The notes: generated by a model from the sequence alone, not told the origin. Counted from the stretch's first letter, positions 1 through 9,373 are shown. The stretch: 64,000 nt of DNA from Phyllobacteriaceae bacterium (GCA_002708825.1 PAPF01000040.1:1-64000); one strand, 5' to 3'. Made by a program: numbers and translations.

Positions 1-194
1 CCCCGCCAGACAATCCAATCAAACGCCCAATCAGGACCCTATCGGAAACTCAAGGGCGCAGCCCGCTGTCGCCAGCAGCGCCGCCGCCCTCGTTGTGAGC
101 GGCTTATAGGGTCGGGCGCCCTCGCCTGTCAACGCCCTTTTTTCCGGTTTTTCGCTTTTTCTTTCCGGGGCGCCAAAGTGACGTTGCGGCGCCG
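1..194. other. Window-edge stretch, no gene seen
   Basis: No reading frame here has a convincing start, ribosome site or recognisable product. It is the downstream flank of the minus-strand gene that ends at 195. A T-rich run (about 137-175) could belong to a weak transcription stop, but I see no clean stem. It may also hold the edge of a feature lying outside the window. Confidence 0.4.
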
Positions 195-1208
195 CTATTC
201 CCGGCCCCCGGTCGCCAGCGAACGGTATTGCGGTTCGATCTCGACGAAGTGAATCCGCACCTCCTGCGGATCGGTCCTGTCGGTCTTCCAGACCATGGAA
301 CCGTCGGCCTGCTCCTCGAAGGCACCGCCGCAAACCGCGACGATGTCGCCGGGCTTGCCCGGCTCGATCCGGAATTCCATGCCGTAGATGCCGGTGAACC
401 CCACGGCAGGGGATACCAGCGTCAGCGAATAGTCGCGGATTGTGTAAGGCCAGGCCGGCCGGTCCCCTCCAATGGCGCGAAACAGCGCCAGCACCCGTTC
501 CTCCTGTTCATCGCTCAGGCAGAGACTGGAAACGGGAGGGCCTTCTATCCCCAATTGCAGCTTGGCCGGATCATGGGGAAAGACCGTCAGCCCCTCGACA
601 TATTCGCCCAGGATCGGCTTCGCCTCTGCCCGGAACTCGGTGATCTCGCCGGGCTGGAAGGAAACCGGCCATGAGCGCGTCACGTTGAGCGCCCATTGCG
701 GGCCGAACCGGGCCAGGATGCCCCTCTCCCGCAAGGTTGCCAGTTTTTCCGCATCGCCGCCCGATACACCCGTCCTGAAGGGCAGCAGGCCGAGACCCGC
801 GGCGGCGAGATCATCGCTGACCTCCATGCCCCTGAACAGGGCACTGGTGTGCAATTGCCCGGAAAGCGGGACATCGCCGGCGGTTGCCTCGACAGCCAGC
901 AGATCGGGCCCATCGAGCGGCCCGAAGGCCGGCGCATTGTCGGAATGCCACACAATCACCGGCTTGAACTGGAAATGGACATGGCTGGTGACCGGCGTTT
1001 TGCCGTAATTCTCCACCAGAAAGCTTGCCGAAAGCCGTTCCGGCGAGAGCACGTAGCGGCTGGCGCGGACGGCAAGGCTCTCATCGGAGCCAAGTGCCAG
1101 GCCATGGACGCCGACATGCTCGTAGACCGGTCCGTCATAGCCCGCTGCCGGCATGGCGGCGCCAGCCATGAAGACAGCCAGGCCCAGTCCTCTCGCAAAG
1201 TTCTTCAT
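195..1208 (-). CDS. Secreted DUF4424-like protein
   Basis: A 337-residue protein with a clear signal peptide (residues 1-23, cleavage likely after AAG), so it is probably periplasmic. The body is beta-rich. A cysteine near residue 229 (SSLCLSDEQ), an aromatic 'Y..RDYSLTLVSP' stretch and a second cysteine in 'IVAVCGGAF' follow the order seen in the DUF4424 family, whose function is unknown. The start is supported by a strong ribosome site (GGAGGAAATCG before ATG). The gene stands alone, downstream of a dehydrogenase on the same strand. The family call rests on recalled motif order, not an alignment. Confidence 0.7.
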   Translation of the reverse strand: MKNFARGLGLAVFMAGAAMPAAGYDGPVYEHVGVHGLALGSDESLAVRASRYVLSPERLSASFLVENYGKTPVTSHVHFQFKPVIVWHSDNAPAFGPLDGPDLLAVEATAGDVPLSGQLHTSALFRGMEVSDDLAAAGLGLLPFRTGVSGGDAEKLATLRERGILARFGPQWALNVTRSWPVSFQPGEITEFRAEAKPILGEYVEGLTVFPHDPAKLQLGIEGPPVSSLCLSDEQEERVLALFRAIGGDRPAWPYTIRDYSLTLVSPAVGFTGIYGMEFRIEPGKPGDIVAVCGGAFEEQADGSMVWKTDRTDPQEVRIHFVEIEPQYRSLATGGRE

Positions 1209-1328
1209 CGATTTCCTCCGGCAAGACGAATGACCTGTCTGACAGGAAACCCGACCCTATCCCGCCGCGCCATGACATCGGTCAATACGCGAGCAGGGCC
1301 TTCGCGCCGCGTCGCTTCTGGCGCGCGC

Positions 1329-2231
1329 TCAGTCGTCCTTTTCGGGAAGGCCGTTCATGCCGGCGACGAAATCGGCCAGCATGGGGACGAAACGCGCCCC
1401 CTCGCCCGCCGCTTCCATGGCCGCGAAACTGTTGCGCACCGCCGATTGAACCGGATTCACCGCGCCCGTCGCCGTCGCGAGGTTGGAAAGGTAGCGCATG
1501 TCCTTGTGGGCATTGGTGATGGTGAAGAGATGGGCCTTCTCGTCGCCGTCCAGCGTCCACTTCATGAATGTCTCGTAGAAACCGTTGGACATGCGCCCTG
1601 GCCGGATCACCGAATCGACCTGTTGCGGCGTCAGGTCCGCCTTGCGCGCCAGCGCCAGGGCCTCCGCGTAGAGCGCCGCATACCCCATGGCGATGAAATT
1701 GTTGATGAGCTTCATCTTGTGTCCGGACCCGACCGGCCCGAGATGGACGATCACGCCCGCCCAGCATTCCAGCACTGGCCGTATGCGGGCAAAGGTTTCC
1801 TCGTCGGCGCCCACCATCGTGTCCAGCGTTCCGGCCTCGGCCTCCTTCGGCGTGCGGCTGAGCGGCGCATCGGCGAAAGCGATGCCGGCGGCTGCGCACT
1901 CGCCGGCCAGGGCGAGCGTGCTGACCGGATCGGAGGTCGAGCAGTCGATGACCGTCAATCCGGCATGCGCGCCGGCAAGGATCCCCTCCTCCCCGCGCAT
2001 CACGCTTTCCACCTGGGGGCTGCCCGAGACGCAGATATGGACAATGTCGCAACGCGCGGCGAGGTCTTTTGCCGACTTCGCTTCCTCTGCGCCGCGCGCG
2101 ACGAGGTCGTCGACGGGCGCGCGGTTGCGATGGCCCATCACGACAAGGGGATAGCCCTTCTCGACGATGTTCTTGGCCATGCCATGCCCCATCAGGCCGA
2201 CGCCAATGAATCCGATGACGGGTTTTGCCAT
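1329..2231 (-). CDS. NAD(P)-dependent 3-hydroxyisobutyrate dehydrogenase-like oxidoreductase
   Basis: A 300-residue beta-hydroxyacid dehydrogenase. The N-terminal Rossmann motif is GFIGVGLMG (residues 7-15). The substrate loop DAPLSRTPKEAEAGTLDTMVG follows near residue 120, and the family's catalytic lysine lies in GHKMKLINNF near residue 170. Family members oxidise 3-hydroxyisobutyrate, tartronate semialdehyde or related short hydroxyacids; the sequence does not settle which. I start at the ATG at 2231 because an AGGAGGAG ribosome site lies just upstream and the Rossmann fold begins directly after it. Longer frames upstream run through the tRNA terminator and are not credible. Confidence 0.88.
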   Translation of the reverse strand: MAKPVIGFIGVGLMGHGMAKNIVEKGYPLVVMGHRNRAPVDDLVARGAEEAKSAKDLAARCDIVHICVSGSPQVESVMRGEEGILAGAHAGLTVIDCSTSDPVSTLALAGECAAAGIAFADAPLSRTPKEAEAGTLDTMVGADEETFARIRPVLECWAGVIVHLGPVGSGHKMKLINNFIAMGYAALYAEALALARKADLTPQQVDSVIRPGRMSNGFYETFMKWTLDGDEKAHLFTITNAHKDMRYLSNLATATGAVNPVQSAVRNSFAAMEAAGEGARFVPMLADFVAGMNGLPEKDD

Positions 2232-2324
2232 GTCTGTCTGCTCCTCCTCCATGCGCGTACCGGACAATGACCCCAGGCCACCGGCCTGTAAAGCACTGGC
2301 AATGGAGGCAAGCCCTGAAACGCG

Positions 2325-2348
2325 AAACCCGGCACGGGGGCCGGGTTT
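2325..2348 (-). terminator. Terminator of tRNA-Leu
   Basis: Read on the minus strand, AAACCCGGC - CCCCGT - GCCGGGTTT forms a perfect 9-bp stem with a 6-nt loop. It ends in a T run and is followed by CGCGTTTC. It lies 10 nt past the tRNA 3' end, the expected place for an intrinsic terminator. Confidence 0.75.
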
Positions 2349-2357
2349 GTCAGGTGA

Positions 2358-2442
2358 TGGTGCGGTCGAGAAGACTCGAACTTCCACGGGTTGCCCCACA
2401 GCGACCTCAACGCTGCGCGTCTACCAATTCCGCCACGACCGC
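2358..2442 (-). tRNA. tRNA-Leu (anticodon GAG)
   Basis: An 85-nt class II tRNA with an encoded CCA end. The acceptor stem pairs GCGGTCG with CGACCGC. The D arm holds the GGAATTGGTAGAC block typical of leucine tRNAs. The anticodon stem CAGCG/CGCTG encloses loop TTGAGGT, so the anticodon is GAG (complement at 2406-2408). A long variable arm (GTGGGGCAACCCGTG region) and the T loop GTTCGAGTC follow. It reads the CUC and CUU leucine codons. Confidence 0.95.
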
Positions 2443-2477
2443 ACGTCACGAAAGGGCCGGCAGAACCGGCAGGCGGC

Positions 2478-2506
2478 GATGTAGCAAATCGCCCATGCCC
2501 TTACAA
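2478..2506 (-). promoter_or_regulatory. Probable sigma70 promoter of tRNA-Leu
   Basis: On the minus strand TTGTAA (2501-2506) and TACATC (2478-2483) are separated by exactly 17 nt. Transcription would begin near 2471, about 29 nt before the mature tRNA 5' end. No other gene lies between. Confidence 0.5.
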
Positions 2507-2612
2507 GTGCGAAAGCGCGCTTTTTGTCGGTACGCACCACAACCGCGCCAGGCCTTGCCGCGCAAGCCGCCAGAAGCGATATAGAAGGACGCATCCACCC
2601 GGGTAAACAGCC

Positions 2613-3329
2613 ATGAACGAACGCGCCGCCATTGCTTCCGGTTTCTTGCCCGTGCCCGGCTCGGCGCCGGTGGAATGGCGTATCGAGCCCGGCCTGACCG
2701 CCTATGAGACCGCGCTTGCCTTCATGGAAGCCCGCGCCGAAGCGATTCGCGCCGGAACGGCGGGTGAGATGGTCTGGCTGGTCGAACATCCGCCGCTATA
2801 TACGGCAGGCACATCCGCGCGCGCCGCGGATCTCCTCGCGCCAGACAGGTTTCCGGTCTTCCCGGCCGGGCGCGGCGGCGAATACACCTATCACGGCCCG
2901 GGCCAGCGCGTGGCCTATGTCATGCTCGACCTGAAGCGCAGGCGCGAGGATGTGCGCGCCTTCGTCGCCGCGCTGGAGGACTGGATCATCGCCACGCTGG
3001 CCCGCTTCAACATTCGCGGCGAACGGCGCGAGGACCGGGTCGGCGTCTGGGTCATGCGGCCCGAAAAACCCGCATTGCCCGATGGCAGCCCGGCAGAGGA
3101 CAAGATCGCCGCCATCGGCATCCGCCTGCGCAAATGGGTCAGCTTCCACGGCATCGCCATCAACGTGGAACCCGAGCTTGAACACTTTTCCGGGATCGTG
3201 CCCTGCGGAATTTCCGGCCATGGCGTGACGAGCCTTGTCGATCTGGGACTTCCGGTTACCATGGATGACCTCGACATCGCGCTGAAAGCCGCTTTCGAGG
3301 ATGTGTTCGGTCCCGCCGCCCCGGCCTGA
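2613..3329 (+). CDS. lipB: Octanoyltransferase LipB
   Basis: A 238-residue lipoyl(octanoyl) transferase, which moves octanoate from acyl carrier protein to the lipoyl domains of 2-oxoacid dehydrogenases and the glycine cleavage H protein. Conserved blocks appear in order: [14 protein letters not shown] (56-69), [12 protein letters not shown] (87-98), [17 protein letters not shown] with the active-site lysine (K164), and [15 protein letters not shown] with the catalytic cysteine (C198). The length is normal for the family. It stands alone, divergent from tRNA-Leu; lipA is not in this window. Confidence 0.95.
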   Translation: MNERAAIASGFLPVPGSAPVEWRIEPGLTAYETALAFMEARAEAIRAGTAGEMVWLVEHPPLYTAGTSARAADLLAPDRFPVFPAGRGGEYTYHGPGQRVAYVMLDLKRRREDVRAFVAALEDWIIATLARFNIRGERREDRVGVWVMRPEKPALPDGSPAEDKIAAIGIRLRKWVSFHGIAINVEPELEHFSGIVPCGISGHGVTSLVDLGLPVTMDDLDIALKAAFEDVFGPAAPA

Positions 3330-3375
3330 GCAGCGGGCGGGCTGCGGGAAACACCCCGCGCCGGAGGACAGGACC

Positions 3376-5151
3376 ATGGCGATCCACAAGACCATCACCG
3401 CGATTCTGGCCACCCTCGGTGTGTTTCTGGCGGGCACCCTTGCCCACGCCCAGCAGGCGGCCGACGCCGTTCAGCCCGAATCCGCCACTGCACCTGTGCT
3501 GGCGCAGCCAGCCGAGCCGGTACGCGGGTCCGGCCCCATGGTGGCAGCCGCAAATCCGCTTGCCGCGCGCGCCGGCATGGATGTGCTTAAGGCAGGCGGT
3601 TCGGCCGTGGATGCCATGATCGCGGTCCAGACCGTGCTGGGCCTCGTCGAGCCTCAATCGTCAGGCATCGGCGGGGGCGCCTTCCTGGTTCACTATGATG
3701 CACAAACCGGAAGCCTGACCACCTTAGACGGGCGCGAGACCGCCCCATCGGCGGCCACGGCCGACCTGTTCCGGATGCCGGATGGCAAGCCGATGGACTT
3801 TTTCGATGCCGTCGTCGGCGGCCGCTCGGTTGGCGTTCCTGGCGTCGTGCGCCTGATGGAGATGGCCCACGCGAGGTTCGGGCAGCGGCCCTGGGCAGAC
3901 AACTTCAACGCGGCGATAGACCTCGCCGAGGAGGGCTTTGCCGTGTCGCCGCGGCTGGCGGCGCTGATCGCCGCCGACAGGCACAGGCTGGAAGCCCAGC
4001 CATCCACCCGCGCCTATTTCCTTGACGGGAATGGCGAGCCGCTGCAGGCCGGGGCGGTCCTGCGCAACCACGACTATGCCGAAAGCCTGCGCGCCATTGC
4101 CCAGGCCGGGGCGCGCGCCTTCTATGAAGAGGCGATCGCCGACCGGATTGTCGATGCCGTGCGGCTTCATGCGGCCAATCCCGGCCTGCTGACGGTCGAT
4201 GACATGAAGGCCTATCGCGCCATCGAGCGACCGGCTGTCTCTGTCGCCTATCGCGGTCACGATGTCTGCGGCATGGGCCCGCCCTCGTCCGGCGCGCTGA
4301 CCGTCGGCCAGATCCTCGGCCTGCTGGAGTCCTTCGACATGGCAGGGCTCGGTCCGGACGATCCGCAAGGCTGGCGCCTGATCGGCGATGCAACCCGCCT
4401 CGCCTTCGCCGACCGCGGCCGCTACATGGCCGACAGCGACTTCGTCTCCATGCCGAAGGGTCTGTTGAACAAGCAATACCTGCGCGAGCGCTCGACCCTT
4501 TTGCGCCGGGACACGGCCCTGCCGGCTGAGGACGTGACGCCGGGCGAACCGCCATGGGACAAGGCCGAACGGCGTGAAAGCGGCATCGACCTGCCCGTTC
4601 CTTCCACAAGCCATTTCGTGATCGTGGATGCGCAGGGCAACATCGTGTCCATGACCTCCTCCATCGAGAACGGGTTCGGCGCGCGTCTCATGGCTGCGGG
4701 CTTCCTGCTCAACAACCAGTTGACCGACTTCTCCTTCCTGCCCGAGACTGGCAGCGGCGAGACGGTCGCCAACCGGGTGGAGCCCGGCAAGCGGCCGCGC
4801 TCGTCCATGTCGCCCACCATCATCCTGAAGGACGGAAAGCCGGCCTATGCCATCGGTTCGCCGGGTGGCAGCCGCATCATTCCCTATGTGGCGAAGACGA
4901 TCATCGCGTTGATCGACTGGCGGATGAACATCCAGCAGGCCGTCGCGATGCCGCATCTGACCAACCGTTTCGGCACCTATGACCTGGAAGCGGGAACCGC
5001 TGCCGAAGGCCTGGCCGACGACCTCACGGCACTTGGTTTCGACGTTGCAGTGCGTGACCTCAATTCCGGCCTGCACGGCATCGCCTTCACGGCCGACGGT
5101 TTGGAAGGCGGCGCCGACCCGCGCCGAGAAGGCGTGGCGCTGGCGGACTGA
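3376..5151 (+). CDS. ggt: Periplasmic gamma-glutamyltransferase (glutathione hydrolase)
   Basis: A 591-residue gamma-glutamyltranspeptidase precursor. A signal peptide (1-25, ending AHA) sends it to the periplasm. The large-subunit part carries the PLAARAGMDVLKAGGSAVDAM and SSGIGGGAF blocks. The self-cleavage and catalytic nucleophile is T411 in PSTSHFVIVD, and the small subunit shows NGFGARL and GSPGGSRIIPYV. The family hydrolyses glutathione or transfers its glutamyl group. I chose the ATG at 3376 because CCGGAGGACAGG precedes it and the signal peptide begins there, 46 nt after lipB ends. Confidence 0.93.
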   Translation: MAIHKTITAILATLGVFLAGTLAHAQQAADAVQPESATAPVLAQPAEPVRGSGPMVAAANPLAARAGMDVLKAGGSAVDAMIAVQTVLGLVEPQSSGIGGGAFLVHYDAQTGSLTTLDGRETAPSAATADLFRMPDGKPMDFFDAVVGGRSVGVPGVVRLMEMAHARFGQRPWADNFNAAIDLAEEGFAVSPRLAALIAADRHRLEAQPSTRAYFLDGNGEPLQAGAVLRNHDYAESLRAIAQAGARAFYEEAIADRIVDAVRLHAANPGLLTVDDMKAYRAIERPAVSVAYRGHDVCGMGPPSSGALTVGQILGLLESFDMAGLGPDDPQGWRLIGDATRLAFADRGRYMADSDFVSMPKGLLNKQYLRERSTLLRRDTALPAEDVTPGEPPWDKAERRESGIDLPVPSTSHFVIVDAQGNIVSMTSSIENGFGARLMAAGFLLNNQLTDFSFLPETGSGETVANRVEPGKRPRSSMSPTIILKDGKPAYAIGSPGGSRIIPYVAKTIIALIDWRMNIQQAVAMPHLTNRFGTYDLEAGTAAEGLADDLTALGFDVAVRDLNSGLHGIAFTADGLEGGADPRREGVALAD

Positions 5152-5229
5152 AAGTTCCTTCCATCATTGCGCCGTTTTTTCCTGCGAGCGCTTCACGGCC
5201 AGGGAAGGCAGAAAACGGAGCGCCGGCAG

Positions 5230-5706
5230 ATGCAGACGGCCTTGATCATCATGACTTTGCTTGGTTGCGACGATAGCGCGACCCGGTGCCACTATATCGA
5301 AACGGTGCCGCAGCGCTTCGAGACCGTGGCGGCTTGCGATGCGGCTACCGAAGCGCAACTGACCGGCGTCGAATCGCCGGACTATCCGGTGATCGTCGCC
5401 ACCTGCCAGGCACCGTCGCGCGATCAATCGCCTGTTGCTTCGGGCGATGACGCTGGAGAAGCCCCCGCGATGATCCTCGTCGAGGCCGGTCGAGTGATCG
5501 ATCCGCCGCGCCCGCAGGCCGATGTGGGCCCTGTTCCCCCTGAAGGCGAAAGCAGAACCGAGGGCGAACCGGCGCTGACCGCGCGCGCCATGGCGGCGAT
5601 CCGTGCCGCCTTGCCCGAGCGGCAAACCATTGCCGGCCTGGCGCAACAGCCGGTGCATGTGGTCACGGATACCTATGCCTGGGCGGTTCGCAGGGTGAGC
5701 CGCTGA
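5230..5706 (+). CDS. Conserved hypothetical protein, cysteine-bearing N terminus
   Basis: A 158-residue protein starting MQTALIIMTLLGCDDSATRC. I believe this N terminus is conserved in rhizobial hypothetical proteins, but I know of no function. Four cysteines lie in the first 60 residues (C14, C21, C37, C59), suggesting one or two disulfides or a metal site. The middle is proline- and acid-rich and probably disordered. The hydrophobic start is short and not a standard signal peptide. The start has a GGAG ribosome site about 10 nt upstream. It lies 78 nt after ggt and could share its transcript. Confidence 0.6.
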   Translation: MQTALIIMTLLGCDDSATRCHYIETVPQRFETVAACDAATEAQLTGVESPDYPVIVATCQAPSRDQSPVASGDDAGEAPAMILVEAGRVIDPPRPQADVGPVPPEGESRTEGEPALTARAMAAIRAALPERQTIAGLAQQPVHVVTDTYAWAVRRVSR

Positions 5707-5727
5707 CCGGTCCCGAGCCTTTGCCTG

Positions 5728-6975
5728 TCAGAAGAAGACCTGCATCGCCCAGACAACGCCGCTGCCGTGAACGGCAATGGCCGCCGCAAATCCGCAGGCA
5801 ATCAGGGCCGTCTGCCGGCCCGTGATCGGCTTCATCGCCGCGCGCGGCTTGACCCCGGTATTGGCGGTGATCATGCTCAGCAATGCCATCACGGCGCAGC
5901 CAGTCAGCAGCGCTTCGACCGGCAGCCCGCCAAGCCAGCCGAATCCGGAGACGGCAAGCAGCACCGTCATCGATGCCACCATTCGCGCCGGCCCTGTCTC
6001 CGGCGTGATCTGGCGCAGCCCCTGCCCGCCATCGAATTTCCAGACCGGCACCAGGTTTGCCAGGTTGAAGAAAGCCGCACAGGCGGCGAATGCACCGAGG
6101 AACGCGGCCAGGCTGCCATGGCCGGCAGTGCCGGCGAGATCATGGCCAAGGATGGCCACCGGCACGAGCAGGGCCGAGAAACCGGCACCCATCAGTGCGA
6201 CAAACGCGATTTCATGACGCGAGTCATAGGGACGCCCGCCAATGGCGATACCGCCCAGCAGCGGAATGAAGATCATGCGTGCCGAGCGGTGACCCATCAG
6301 ACGGAACGCGGCGATATGGCCCAGTTCATGGAAGGTGATGGCAAGGGTCAGGGCGAGCGCCAGCAGGAAGCCGGTGCCGGTCAGTCCGAAGACGGGCCAC
6401 AGGATGAGCGCCGACAGCCCGGCCATCGCGCATTGGGTGAGCGGATGCTCGAACAGGCCGCCCGGCCGGTGGACACCGGTTTCGGCCCATGTCTTCAGTT
6501 TGGCCAGTTCCCGGCGTGCCGCGAACCAGCGGAAGACCAGGAAGGCCGCGCCGCGATAGCGGTCGGTCCGCGTGACCGTCACCCGCACCGCTCCATCCGG
6601 CAGTTCCGTGAACCGCACCAGGCCTTGCCAATGCGCCCAGAAGGAAGCGTCCAGCGAACTGTCCTCCACGACACGTTCGCGAAAGGCCAAGCCCGGCGTC
6701 AGCGTCTCCACCACAATCCGGCGCCGGATCGGCTGGTTGTCGCGTCCGACCCACGACAGGGAAATCTCGCCGGTTTCGCCTCCCGCGTCGGGTGCCGCTG
6801 CAACGATCTGTCCCGACCAGCCGGCCTGCGTGCCGAACGGATGCATGGCATCCCAAAGTCTCGCGCGGGGCGCCCGTATCACCTTTGAAAGGGTGAAATG
6901 CCTTGTCCCCAGCGGCGCGGCGATCGCAAGGAAGATGATGGCCAGGTTCAGGGCCGCGAACAGGATCAGCGCCAT
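5728..6975 (-). CDS. SRPBCC-domain / M50-type membrane zinc metalloprotease fusion
   Basis: A 415-residue membrane protein with two parts. After one N-terminal membrane helix (3-20), residues 25-165 resemble a SRPBCC (polyketide-cyclase/START-like) ligand-binding domain: FTLSKVIRAPRARLWDAM, a central beta region, and a closing helix RRELAKLKTWAETG. Residues 180-415 are a multi-pass site-2-protease-like domain with zinc motif HELGH (216-220) and the distal NLVPVWKFDGG motif (307-317) supplying the third ligand, D315. Family members cut substrates within the membrane. The substrate is unknown. The gene stands alone. The domain order suggests a ligand- or lipid-sensing intramembrane protease; that role is inference. 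Confidence 0.8.
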   Translation of the reverse strand: MALILFAALNLAIIFLAIAAPLGTRHFTLSKVIRAPRARLWDAMHPFGTQAGWSGQIVAAAPDAGGETGEISLSWVGRDNQPIRRRIVVETLTPGLAFRERVVEDSSLDASFWAHWQGLVRFTELPDGAVRVTVTRTDRYRGAAFLVFRWFAARRELAKLKTWAETGVHRPGGLFEHPLTQCAMAGLSALILWPVFGLTGTGFLLALALTLAITFHELGHIAAFRLMGHRSARMIFIPLLGGIAIGGRPYDSRHEIAFVALMGAGFSALLVPVAILGHDLAGTAGHGSLAAFLGAFAACAAFFNLANLVPVWKFDGGQGLRQITPETGPARMVASMTVLLAVSGFGWLGGLPVEALLTGCAVMALLSMITANTGVKPRAAMKPITGRQTALIACGFAAAIAVHGSGVVWAMQVFF

Positions 6976-7102
6976 GTTTGTTTTTGCTCCGTCCCCGTGG
7001 CAAGCCGGGCGCGCAGTTTCGGTGCACCACCCTTAGGGAAGCATGAACGCGGCCCGGCCGGTCGCCTTACGGTGAATCCGCGATTAAGCGGCCGCTGCTT
7101 GT

Positions 7103-7534
7103 TCAGAAATGCTCGCCCGGCTTGAACGGGCCGACCCGCATGCCCGCCGCCACCAGATAGGCCGTCGACCAGCCGATCAGGAGGAAACCGTTGACGCCTT
7201 CGAGCGCCGTGAAGAGCCGCCATTCCTCATGCGGCAGCACGTCGCCATAGCCCAGCGTCGAAAAGGTCACCGTCGAGAAGTAGAGCGCGGTGGCGAAGTC
7301 ATCGAAACTGCCGGTCAGGACGAAGGCCGCTGCCCAGACCCAGACCTCCACGGTCATGATGGCGAACAGGCCGAACACCACCGTGATCATCGCCAGCACA
7401 CGCGAGCGGCGGCCGTTCATGCGGAAACGCGCCGTCATCCATGCCATGACCCGAGTCACGGCAATGAGGCCGAAGGTGTGGATGACAACCGTAAGCGCGA
7501 TCACGATGGTTCCCGCCACCAGGTTCTGCAGCAT
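7103..7534 (-). CDS. Two-helix potassium channel protein
   Basis: A 143-residue membrane protein. Residues 5-30 and 50-73 are hydrophobic helices. The pore segment DDFATALYFSTVTFSTLGYGD carries the K+ selectivity filter TLGYGD (93-98), and a last helix (110-132) follows. No cytoplasmic RCK/TrkA domain is attached, so any gating input comes from elsewhere. I start at the ATG at 7534, 10 nt after GGGAGGA; an in-frame GTG at 7552 overlaps that ribosome site. The gene diverges from the formaldehyde operon. Confidence 0.87.
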   Translation of the reverse strand: MLQNLVAGTIVIALTVVIHTFGLIAVTRVMAWMTARFRMNGRRSRVLAMITVVFGLFAIMTVEVWVWAAAFVLTGSFDDFATALYFSTVTFSTLGYGDVLPHEEWRLFTALEGVNGFLLIGWSTAYLVAAGMRVGPFKPGEHF

Positions 7535-7718
7535 CGCACCATGTCCTCCCACCCGAATCGCGCTCGACTATAAAGGTTGATGCGGCTGCGCGGCAGCCCG
7601 TCCGGATGCCACACGGCGAATTTGCCGGGCAGGCGCGTCGGCGGTTGAAAGCGGGTCCGTTTCCTGAAAATGTGCGGCCCGACAGGATTCTCGCCATGAC
7701 CCCGGAGGAAAGACCGAT

Positions 7719-8843
7719 ATGAAAACCCGTGCCGCCGTAGCCGTCGCCGCTGGCAAGCCGCTGGAAATCATGGAGGTCGACCTGGAAGGCCCCCGCGCCG
7801 GCGAGGTCCTGATCGAGGTGATGGCTACAGGCATCTGCCACACCGACGAGTTCACCCTGTCGGGCGCCGACCCGGAAGGCATCTTTCCAGCCATTCTCGG
7901 CCATGAGGGCGCCGGCGTCGTGGTCGATGTCGGTCCGGGCGTGACCAGTGTGAAGAAGGGCGATCACGTCATTCCGCTCTACACGCCGGAATGCCGCGCC
8001 TGCCCGTCCTGTCTGTCGCAGAAGACCAACCTGTGCACCGCGATTCGCGCCACGCAGGGTCAGGGTTTGATGCCCGACGGCACGTCGCGCTTCTCCATCG
8101 GTGGCGAGAAGCTGTTCCACTACATGGGCTGCTCCACCTTCTCAAACTTCACGGTCCTGCCCGAGATCGCCGTGGCCAAGGTCCACCCCGACGCGCCCTT
8201 CGACAAGATCTGCTACATCGGCTGCGGCGTGACGACCGGCATCGGCGCTGTCATCAACACCGCCAAGGTGGAAATCGGCGCAACGGCGGCCGTCTTCGGT
8301 CTCGGCGGAATCGGTCTGAACGTCATCCAGGGCCTGCGGCTGGCCGGCGCGGACATGATCATCGGCGTGGACATCAACAACGACAAGAAGCAATGGGGCG
8401 AGAAGTTCGGCATGACCCATTTCGTCAACCCCACCGAGGTGGATGACGTGGTCGCCGAGATCGTCAACATGACGAAACGCGGTGCCGACACCATCGGCGG
8501 CGCGGATTACACGTTCGACTGCACCGGCAATGTCAAGGTGATGCGCCAGGCGCTGGAATGCGCCCATCGCGGCTGGGGCGAGAGCGTCATCATCGGCGTC
8601 GCCGGCGCCGGTCAGGAAATCTCCACCCGCCCGTTCCAGCTGGTGACGGGTCGCACCTGGAAGGGCACGGCCTTCGGCGGTGCGCGTGGCCGCACCGATG
8701 TTCCGAAGATCGTCGACTGGTACATGGAAGGCAAGATCCAGATCGACCCGATGATCACCCACACGCTGACGCTGGACGAGATCAACAAGGGCTTCGACCT
8801 CATGCATGCCGGCGAGAGCATCCGCTCGGTGGTGGTCTACTGA
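7719..8843 (+). CDS. frmA: S-(hydroxymethyl)glutathione dehydrogenase / class III alcohol dehydrogenase
   Basis: A 374-residue zinc alcohol dehydrogenase that oxidises the glutathione-formaldehyde adduct to S-formylglutathione with NAD+. Catalytic zinc ligands are C40 and H62 (with E63) and C169. Structural zinc ligands are C92, C95, C98 and C106 in the [17 protein letters not shown] segment. The nucleotide-binding motif is [13 protein letters not shown]. The sequence is typical of class III enzymes across its length. Start: GGAGGAAAGACCGAT before ATG. It is first in a unit with yaiI (8-nt gap) and fghA, whose product acts next in the pathway. Confidence 0.96.
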   Translation: MKTRAAVAVAAGKPLEIMEVDLEGPRAGEVLIEVMATGICHTDEFTLSGADPEGIFPAILGHEGAGVVVDVGPGVTSVKKGDHVIPLYTPECRACPSCLSQKTNLCTAIRATQGQGLMPDGTSRFSIGGEKLFHYMGCSTFSNFTVLPEIAVAKVHPDAPFDKICYIGCGVTTGIGAVINTAKVEIGATAAVFGLGGIGLNVIQGLRLAGADMIIGVDINNDKKQWGEKFGMTHFVNPTEVDDVVAEIVNMTKRGADTIGGADYTFDCTGNVKVMRQALECAHRGWGESVIIGVAGAGQEISTRPFQLVTGRTWKGTAFGGARGRTDVPKIVDWYMEGKIQIDPMITHTLTLDEINKGFDLMHAGESIRSVVVY

Positions 8844-8851
8844 CCGGCGCC

Positions 8852-9307
8852 ATGCCCGCGATCCTCGTCGATGCGGACGCCTGCCCGGTGAAGGCGGAAA
8901 TCGTCAAGGTGGCCGAGCGCCTCGATGTGCCGGTCACCTTCGTCGCCAATTCGGGCCTGCGTCCGTCGCGCGACCCGATGATCCGCAATGTCGTGGTCTC
9001 GGGCGCCTTCGATGCCGCCGACGACTGGATCGTCGACAACGCCGCGGCCAATGACGTCGCCATCACCGCGGATGTGCCGCTGGCCGCGCGCCTCGTGGAA
9101 AAGGGTGTTCATGTGCTGGGGCCGACCGGCCGGCCCTTCACGCCCGAGACCATCGGCATGGCGGTGGCCATGCGCAACCTGAAGCAGGATTTGCGCGAGG
9201 CCGGCGAGATCAAGGGCTACAACCCCGGCTTCACGGCCAGGGACCGCTCGGCTTTCCTGCAAGCCCTCGACCGGACAGTCCGCCACGCGCTGAAGGCCAC
9301 CCCGTGA
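8852..9307 (+). CDS. yaiI: YaiI/YqxD (DUF188) family protein
   Basis: A 151-residue DUF188 protein. The N-terminal ILVDADACPVK motif (D7, D9, C11) matches the PIN-like acidic signature of this family, and the C-terminal DLREAGE..GYNPGF...DRSAFLQALDR block is also characteristic. The molecular function is not established. It begins 8 nt after the frmA stop and is followed by fghA 66 nt later, so it sits inside the formaldehyde unit. The start follows from the frmA stop; a longer upstream extension would be read inside frmA. Confidence 0.9.
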   Translation: MPAILVDADACPVKAEIVKVAERLDVPVTFVANSGLRPSRDPMIRNVVVSGAFDAADDWIVDNAAANDVAITADVPLAARLVEKGVHVLGPTGRPFTPETIGMAVAMRNLKQDLREAGEIKGYNPGFTARDRSAFLQALDRTVRHALKATP

Positions 9308-9373
9308 TCCAGACAGGGCAGCCGGTTGGCAACCGCGCGCTCGTATGAAATCCGTTACTGAACAGGAACGTCC

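Noticed and set aside
8558-8851. Upstream extension of yaiI inside frmA
   Set aside because: The extension is frmA read out of frame; DUF188 proteins begin at the ILVDADACP motif.
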